Assembly (NCBI GenBank): GCA_003024785.1
Contig: PUQB01000067.1
Span: 672,598-736,597, forward strand
Direction: 5' to 3'
From: Selaginella tamariscina
Taxonomy: Eukaryota > Streptophyta > Lycopodiopsida > Selaginellales > Selaginellaceae
Length of the DNA stretch: 64,000 bases
Shown piece after piece: positions 58,008 through 64,000 of the stretch (positions within the stretch are counted from its first letter, which is position 1; each line of letters begins with the position of its first letter). The notes below the pieces were generated by a model. That model did not search any database. It was not told the DNA's origin and saw only the letters and a list, made by a program, of their open reading frames with translations. Both the position numbers and the translations under genes were made by a program.

Positions 58008-58699
58008 ACTCAGATTTTTTGCAAGGATCTTGTGTTACAGCAACAGATGCCGGCGCTTACTATTGACTCTCCCTCCCTTAACGAACCTTGCTTACACTTG
58101 CCACATCTAAAATTAGCCTGATTCTTGTTTCCATTGTTATAATGCTGAAACGTAGTCTTCTCGTATCCACAAAAGATGCATGTTGGAGCTGGAGGTGGCG
58201 CTTGTGCTTCATCCGGTGGGTTAGGAATATTCACTAGCATTCCGGTAGCAGGAACATCCACAGCCTGGGATTCTTGAGCATGTGAAGAAGTCTCTATGAC
58301 CTTTTTCCCTTTATCTTTAGTCTTTACATGTGTATTCCGAGAGCGCTTCTCCCCTTGATCTGCATGTGTAATTCGAGAGCGCTTTTCCCCTTGATCTGCA
58401 GTCTTTACGTGTGTAATTCGAGAGCGCTTTTCCCCTTGATCTGCAGTCTTTACGTGTGTAATTCGAGAGCGCTTTTCCCTTGATCTGCAGTCTTTATGTG
58501 TGTATTCCGAGAGCTATCGAGTGGGTTGTCCTTGCAGCTGGAGCCCTCGCAAGCACATCTCCGAATTGAGACTGGTCACCAATCTGGAATCTCAGTAATC
58601 TCACTTCCTTGTTAACCACAGCTTGTGCGTGATCTAATAAGTATCTCTCTAATGAAGGATACCATTTCTCTGTTAAGACATGAATACCTTTTTCTCCAT
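58008..58699 (-). pseudogene. Dof-type zinc-finger ORF (unit 2 copy)
   Basis: Near-identical to 48211-49002. The A-run after the ATG is one base shorter (MEKK start shifts frame). One repeat unit lacks a base, and a base is missing just after the last finger Cys, so the basic arm is read out of frame. The finger itself (C-x2-C-x21-C-x2-C) is intact. Confidence 0.75.
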
Positions 58700-58769
58700 A
58701 GAGGTGAAAGACACAAACCGCAAGATATACAAAACACCAAGAAGAGCAAGGCCAATCCTATGTTTTACC

Positions 58770-60900
58770 TATAGGGTTCTTTTATATTGCGATTTCCACG
58801 CGTTGAAATTATGTTAAAATGGATCCCACGACCAAATGCTGAATGATGTGCGTGTATACAATACAAACTTAGAATCCAGGTTATCTAGTGCAAAACTATT
58901 CGAAGAAAACACAAAAATTAAATAAGAAGTAGCTTGCGAGCTTTGTAAAAGCTGTTACCAAGATAATGTAAAACAATCAACAAAGTTATAAATGCTGGAA
59001 TTGGACACGGAGTAATACTTTATTAATTTGAAAATTTGAATATAAATGTATATACATGACATTCAGTCTATGATTGCCTCTTACATGCACATACGTTAGT
59101 GTACTTATGTAAAACCAGACCATCCACGTGTGCACAATGCACTGCTAATCATTTATGTCAATACAATGTGGACAAATATATATCACATCTTGGATGTTAA
59201 TGTTTGTAATACAAGCGCACAATATACTCATTAGAAATATTACATTATGATGGTTAGTATAAATGTGTACATAATGGACAAGTACTCACACGGTAAGGAT
59301 ACACTCGTATGTTAAAACACTAAACAATTTTCTCAAAGAGAGTTCACTCGTGCCATACCATACAAATATGGAGAGGTACAGATATGTGCACGTTCCTGTT
59401 AGAATTTCAAAAGAGCTTCTTGATAAATGCCAAGATTTCTTTATATCGTCAAGATTTATTAAACCAGTAGTTCAACATTGATCCCATCTCATAAACATTG
59501 TAAGTAACAAAATAAAAATGTTTAGACAAGTAGTATATTTGTACATGTTCATAAAACTGTTATAATATTTTAAAACAACTGCATTATTACTAAAAACTTT
59601 TGATACATTCTCAAGTACATACCGTTAACTTCTCTCTCACACACACGCACAATGTATGTGTGCTGTATGGATAATGTTTGTATAATATTTAACATGTGCT
59701 AAGTAATGACAACTACATTAAAGGTTTGTTATAGGTTCGTGAGGAAAAGAAATGGAATGAAACATCTGTATATAATATATCGCAGTGCACGCATGTACAT
59801 GCATATGAATATTCAAATAAATGCATATAACATATAAATACAAAATAGTGTGTATAATAAGTTTACTGTGTGTATCTTTCTGTTATGACCCCCATCAAGT
59901 CATCTTGAATCCTAAACTCAAGTAGCACTATAAGGGCCGTTGACCACACCAAGGGCAATCATAAATTCTAAACATATGTGGCACTATTGGGAGTGTTGAC
60001 AACCATCCTAAATCCGAAACCCGATTGGCTCGGTCGTTGACCCATCCGTGTGGGACTATTAGGGGGCCACTGAATCATGCATGACATACATTGCATTGAT
60101 ATATTACGAATAACAATTGAGTTAAATATAAACTCACTAGGTTAAGAATAACAATTGGTTAAGAGTCTAAGGCACCTCACCAGGTTGAGGATCTGGATTA
60201 ATGTCGAACTTGGGAATAAATAAATTCACCAGGTTAAGGATAAGAACAAGAGGTTCAAGTTTGCGAGTTTGAGGTTCAAGTCAAAACTCCAAGGTATATA
60301 AATATTCTTTGAATATTCTAGGGTATCTTAAAGACATAATATAGTAAGAAACAGTATATTCTTGTATTTTGTTTTTTTCGGTTTTTATCGTTCCAACTTG
60401 GAATAAACTCGCCATGGTTAAAGATAAGAACAAGTTTAGGGTTTATAGGGAATAAACTCATTAAGGAACTTAATGGGTTAAGTAAGAATAAATAAATTCA
60501 TTAATAAACTATTATTAGATAATTAAGCCCACCAGTGGTGGCATGTGTACTAATTCATATATTAATTTGTTTAGGGTGTAATGTTCTTAATAAGTTTAAG
60601 ATATTAGGAAGATTATATTTTACTCCACTTATGAGAATTTATCTCCATATAAGACATTATTTCTTAAAAATCGATTTTAGAATGATTTTAAAATGGAAAC
60701 CTCTAATGATGTGAATGGAAAATTATCACAACAAATGTTAATATATTCATTAATATGTTGTGTTGTGGTTATGCTATTCATATCCATGTTTTAGAAATAT
60801 CTTATATATTATATGTACACAAAAGTTTATATTTATGTAAAATGTGCATAAAAAATAGTAAAATAAACATATATGCATATATATTTTATTGTTTTACTTA
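58770..60900. other. spacer of unit 2
   Basis: Counterpart of 49070-51180. No gene supported. Confidence 0.55.
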
Positions 60901-60901
60901 T

Positions 60902-61010
60902 TGTGAGGTGTGCGAGGTGTGGACACCAAAGTGGAGATCATGAGTGCGAAAGAGACGCGATTATGTCCAACGAAGCAGGAGGTTGCCGCGTGACGACCCC
61001 TTGAACACCA
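60902..61010 (+). pseudogene. CIR-family zinc-knuckle exon remnant (unit 2)
   Basis: Same exon as 51181-51290 with 3 bases fewer around GAGTGCGAAAGAGACGCG. The RDDPL half follows in a shifted frame as before. Confidence 0.5.
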
Positions 61011-62315
61011 TCGTGGCTCACTCAAATAATGTATGTCGCTTCTAGCATGTGGAACGTGATATAAACAACACATGCACGCCACACACATACACGTTGAGTA
61101 CTGCTCTTTTCTCGACATGTACAAATGTAGAGAGATATATGGCTTTTAACTATTTTCCAAGTGTATAAATGGGGTGCACCGGAACTTTTTTAGCCGTGTA
61201 TACATAATCGTGTGTGTGGATTCAATGAGTAGTTACTAATAACATTTTATTGAAAGAAACTTCAACAACTCTTCGTGCAACTTTTATATTATGTATAATC
61301 TGGACAAAAAATTGAGTAATATAATGTAGTGCATATCGATATTAATCTTACACTACCTTAAGGTAAATTTTAAGTGAAATATTAAAAAATAATCTGATAT
61401 AACTTGGAGTGTAATATTTTGATTATAAAAGCTCTTTTTTCTACAATGTTTGTTTGTTTGATATCTAGGCAATAACATTTATTATATACTAGACACTGTC
61501 CATTGTCCTATATAACAACGTACTATTTGCAATGCACTAAATCAAACATCTTTAAACTATATAGTTATGTACATATATTCACATGCATGTATTCACGTGC
61601 ACTACGTCTGTATGTATTTTATATTGGGTATAATATAACAAATTGAGTAAACTACACGTGTGTGCACAGGAGAGGCTGCAAGCACCACAGAAGAAGAATA
61701 AATTATACAACACAACAAATTCATGACAAAATTAATAATATTTCATCAATTTAATTTCAAGTTTAAAATGCAAATGTATAAATAATTTTAATAGCGAGGA
61801 AACTCACGCTGCTGATTTATAAATTTTAATTTAGATTAGGAATATGTAATTCTTAATATGATACATAATATTCAAATCAAAATATATTTAAAAGTGTACA
61901 CAATGTGTAATGTATGTTTATGTATGCAATATATTAATCAATATAATATAAAATTTAAAACATAAAAAGAATATAGTTTATAAGTAGAAAGATATCACGC
62001 GTCTTAATTTGATATTGCAATTACACTATACCGATCCATATCCCAATGTAAATTTTAAACAAAAATTCGTTACCGTAGGATCAGATCTCAACGGGATACC
62101 AATGCACGCTAGTTTGTGGATTGACATGTTAAATAGGGTTATGAACACCCTAGGGTTGACCTAACCTTGAGTTTGCCCTAACCACACTCTAAAACCCCAT
62201 CCCTGGGTAGATCGATGGCTTGAAATCCTACACGTGACCATACACATGGTGTATAAATAGATTAGGTTTGTAATGTATGGATTACATTAGATCTTTGCTT
62301 CCAGATCTATATAAT
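61011..62315. other. upstream region of the third macro gene copy
   Basis: AT-rich. It contains the approximately 88-bp insertion (about 62118-62205) absent from unit 1, and a TATAAATAG box at 62252-62260. Confidence 0.5.
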
Positions 62316-63255
62316 ATGCCATCGCGTAAGCGTGCATGTTCATGTAATGATGAAGATGGCAAGAAGAGGAGTAAGGCTGGTATGTATATGTATATGTATG
62401 TATTAAGTTTACATATTGGTATAAACACATGCATGTCTATACATATGTCTTTTGAACAATACTATGTGTGGATGTCATATTACACATACATATGTAGCTC
62501 ATATATACACAAAACCCTATTTGTCTTTACACGTACGATGGTTTTCAACGTGTATGTGTGTGTGTGTATATCGCGCAGGCAACACGTACACATTGGAGAC
62601 ACATCTATATACTTGTGTATTATTCTTAACTTATGGTGTATATATATAGTTTGTGCATAAATAACTACGTATATCCACCATATAACTATATATTAACATA
62701 TATTTTATAACATGCAAAACCACACACGTCAATGCAAGATATATACATACATATTACGTATTAGGTTATATACATATGGAAACGTAACCATGTTGTACAC
62801 ACGTATATAAATGAATATTTTCTATGTCAATTGTGGTAGTTACTACTTGAAACTGAATTGAATTTGGTTTTGGTTAAATTTCTATAAACGTGTATAGGCA
62901 AACTCATATTTAAATGGTTTATTTTTGTTGGGGTACAAAGAGACGAGTGCTCAAGTCGCCAGCTTCAAGGTGAACGCTTCGTGTAAGCTGGTGTTACGCC
63001 GGGGGGACATCACCAAGTGGTCCGTCGACGGCAAGACGGATGCTATTGTGAATGCGGCTAACATGGTGATGCTGGGGGGGTGGAGTGGATGGAGGTACAC
63101 ATAGATCTCTCTCCATATACTTTTTCTTGATGGATTTGCCCTCTTTCTATAGCGATTCATCGGGCAGCTGGATTGGAGTTACTTGCCGCTTGCCGCAAGG
63201 TGCCCGAGGTCTCTCCTGGGGTTCGCTGCCCAACTGGGTCTGCTGTACAAACTCC
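62316..63255 (+). CDS. macro-domain gene, 5' part only (continues past window)
   Basis: Exons 62316-62379, 62941-63094 and 63153-63255. Exon 1 is intact here and shows the true start MPSRKRACSC, a short basic leader. Exon 2 keeps VASFKVNASCKLVLRRGD, which the junction copy has lost to a shift. The Gly-rich loop has a run of seven G where two bases (a C with one G) seem lost, giving GGVEWME instead of a GGGGVDG-type loop. Exon 3 (IHRAAG ... PTGSAV) is identical in sense to the other copy. Exon 4 would lie just beyond 64000. If the loop indel is a sequence error this copy may be functional. Confidence 0.82.
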
Positions 63256-64000
63256 GTAAGTGCATACAAACACATACACACGCATGTATATGCACATTGT
63301 GTATTATAGATTTAATTCATTAAAGAAACTTAGTGTGTGATATGTTTCTTTATATTTAAAAGTGCGATTTTGTTAGCTATTGCATTGATTTAAGTTAACA
63401 GGAAATCGTATGAAATCCCATTTTATTAATTAGTTTATGAATCAAATAATGAAATAGAAAACAAGTGCTAGATATCTTCACCATTTCACTTATGAAGTTT
63501 GTAATAGTATTTCCAAATACATCTTTGAACGACATTACATTCGTATCGATTGCATATTATTGTTCAAAGTATGTGTGTTTGCATGTGTAAACATAATATA
63601 TCATATAATATGTATGCATATGTGTGTGTGCGCGTGTGTATGTATATGCATACATAAATAGACATATTATATAATATTTGTAACTGTTTATTATAGATTT
63701 TAGAAATGAATCTTTTTAAAATATACTGTATATTGGTTTTAATCTAGAATATATTAAACGAAAGAACTGATATACAAAACTGAGATACTTATTTACTTAA
63801 ATATTCATTAATAAAATTACAGTTTTATTTGTGTCTTATATGTATATATTAATGTAATATTATCACTATTCTATGTCTATATGAATGCTCACATATTATG
63901 ATAGATATATAGGCAATGAAATGTATTGATTAGGTAGAGGTGTGTATGATGTTGGAGTGTACATCTATATCTCTAATTCCTAAATAAATGATAATATTAG
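63256..64000 (+). other. intron 3 of the macro gene (incomplete)
   Basis: Matches 53453-54195, the intron of the junction copy. No coding signal. Confidence 0.8.

Larger units (their letters stand above)
54448..64000. repeat. tandem unit 2 of the macro/Dof segment (cut by window end)
   Basis: Repeats 44988-54195 in the same order. The window ends inside intron 3 of the following macro gene copy, so at least one further junction lies beyond 64000. Unit 2 has about 88 extra bases near 62118-62205 and about 40 near 59906-59950 relative to unit 1, and keeps the last macro exon that unit 1 lost. Confidence 0.93.

Noticed and set aside
62118..62205. Extra block with AACCCTAGGG/CCCTAACC words as interstitial telomere
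   Set aside because: Telomere-like words are not in tandem; only isolated CCCTAA matches occur.

Overview
This is nuclear DNA from a land plant. The genes are split by short GT-AG introns (several of 49-80 nt). They include plant-specific or plant-typical families: a polyphenol oxidase with a plastid and twin-arginine lumen leader, a PLATZ zinc protein, a Dof-type finger and an ankyrin/Raf-like kinase. The very short introns and the intron-containing polyphenol oxidase make a seedless plant, perhaps a lycophyte, more likely than a flowering plant. That placement is an inference. Intergenic DNA is AT-rich and full of CA, GA and TA microsatellites.

Layout. 0-8 kb: a faint copia-type gag remnant, then two minus-strand genes, a polyphenol oxidase (four exons, two single-base frameshifts) and an intact 13-exon ankyrin-repeat protein kinase. 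8-15 kb: AT-rich, gene-poor DNA with decayed mobile-element coding pieces. 15-22 kb: a gene island with a PLATZ protein followed by an out-of-frame repeat tail, a small Cys-rich acidic protein of unknown role, a NYN-domain nuclease-like protein with a C2H2 finger inside the domain (all minus), and a plus-strand tandem CCCH (TZF) RNA-binding protein. 22.7-29 kb: an inverted copy of a segment found again at 47-49 kb, carrying a 949-bp DNA transposon with a provable empty site, then an old minus-strand Ty3/gypsy element split by a solo LTR. 29.6-32.4 kb: a second, plus-strand NYN/C2H2 paralogue (nine exons, intact). 33.4-35.9 kb: a hAT element with a perfect 8-bp target duplication. 36.4-44.4 kb: an old gypsy element interrupted between gag and zinc knuckle by a complete LTR chromovirus. 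45-64 kb: two tandem copies of a unit of about 9.5-9.8 kb. Each carries a macro-domain gene, a Dof-type zinc-finger ORF, an unrecognised ORF and a zinc-knuckle remnant related to the CIR family. The only full-length macro gene spans the junction of the two units.

Functionally, 19-32 kb groups RNA-directed proteins: two NYN nuclease-like paralogues with a TZF protein between them. The tandem unit suggests recent amplification of an ADP-ribose-hydrolase-like macro gene. Frameshifts are absent from the single-copy kinase, NYN and TZF genes but frequent in repeated loci. The breaks are therefore either real decay of duplicates or uncorrected long-read indels, and the sequence alone does not decide which.
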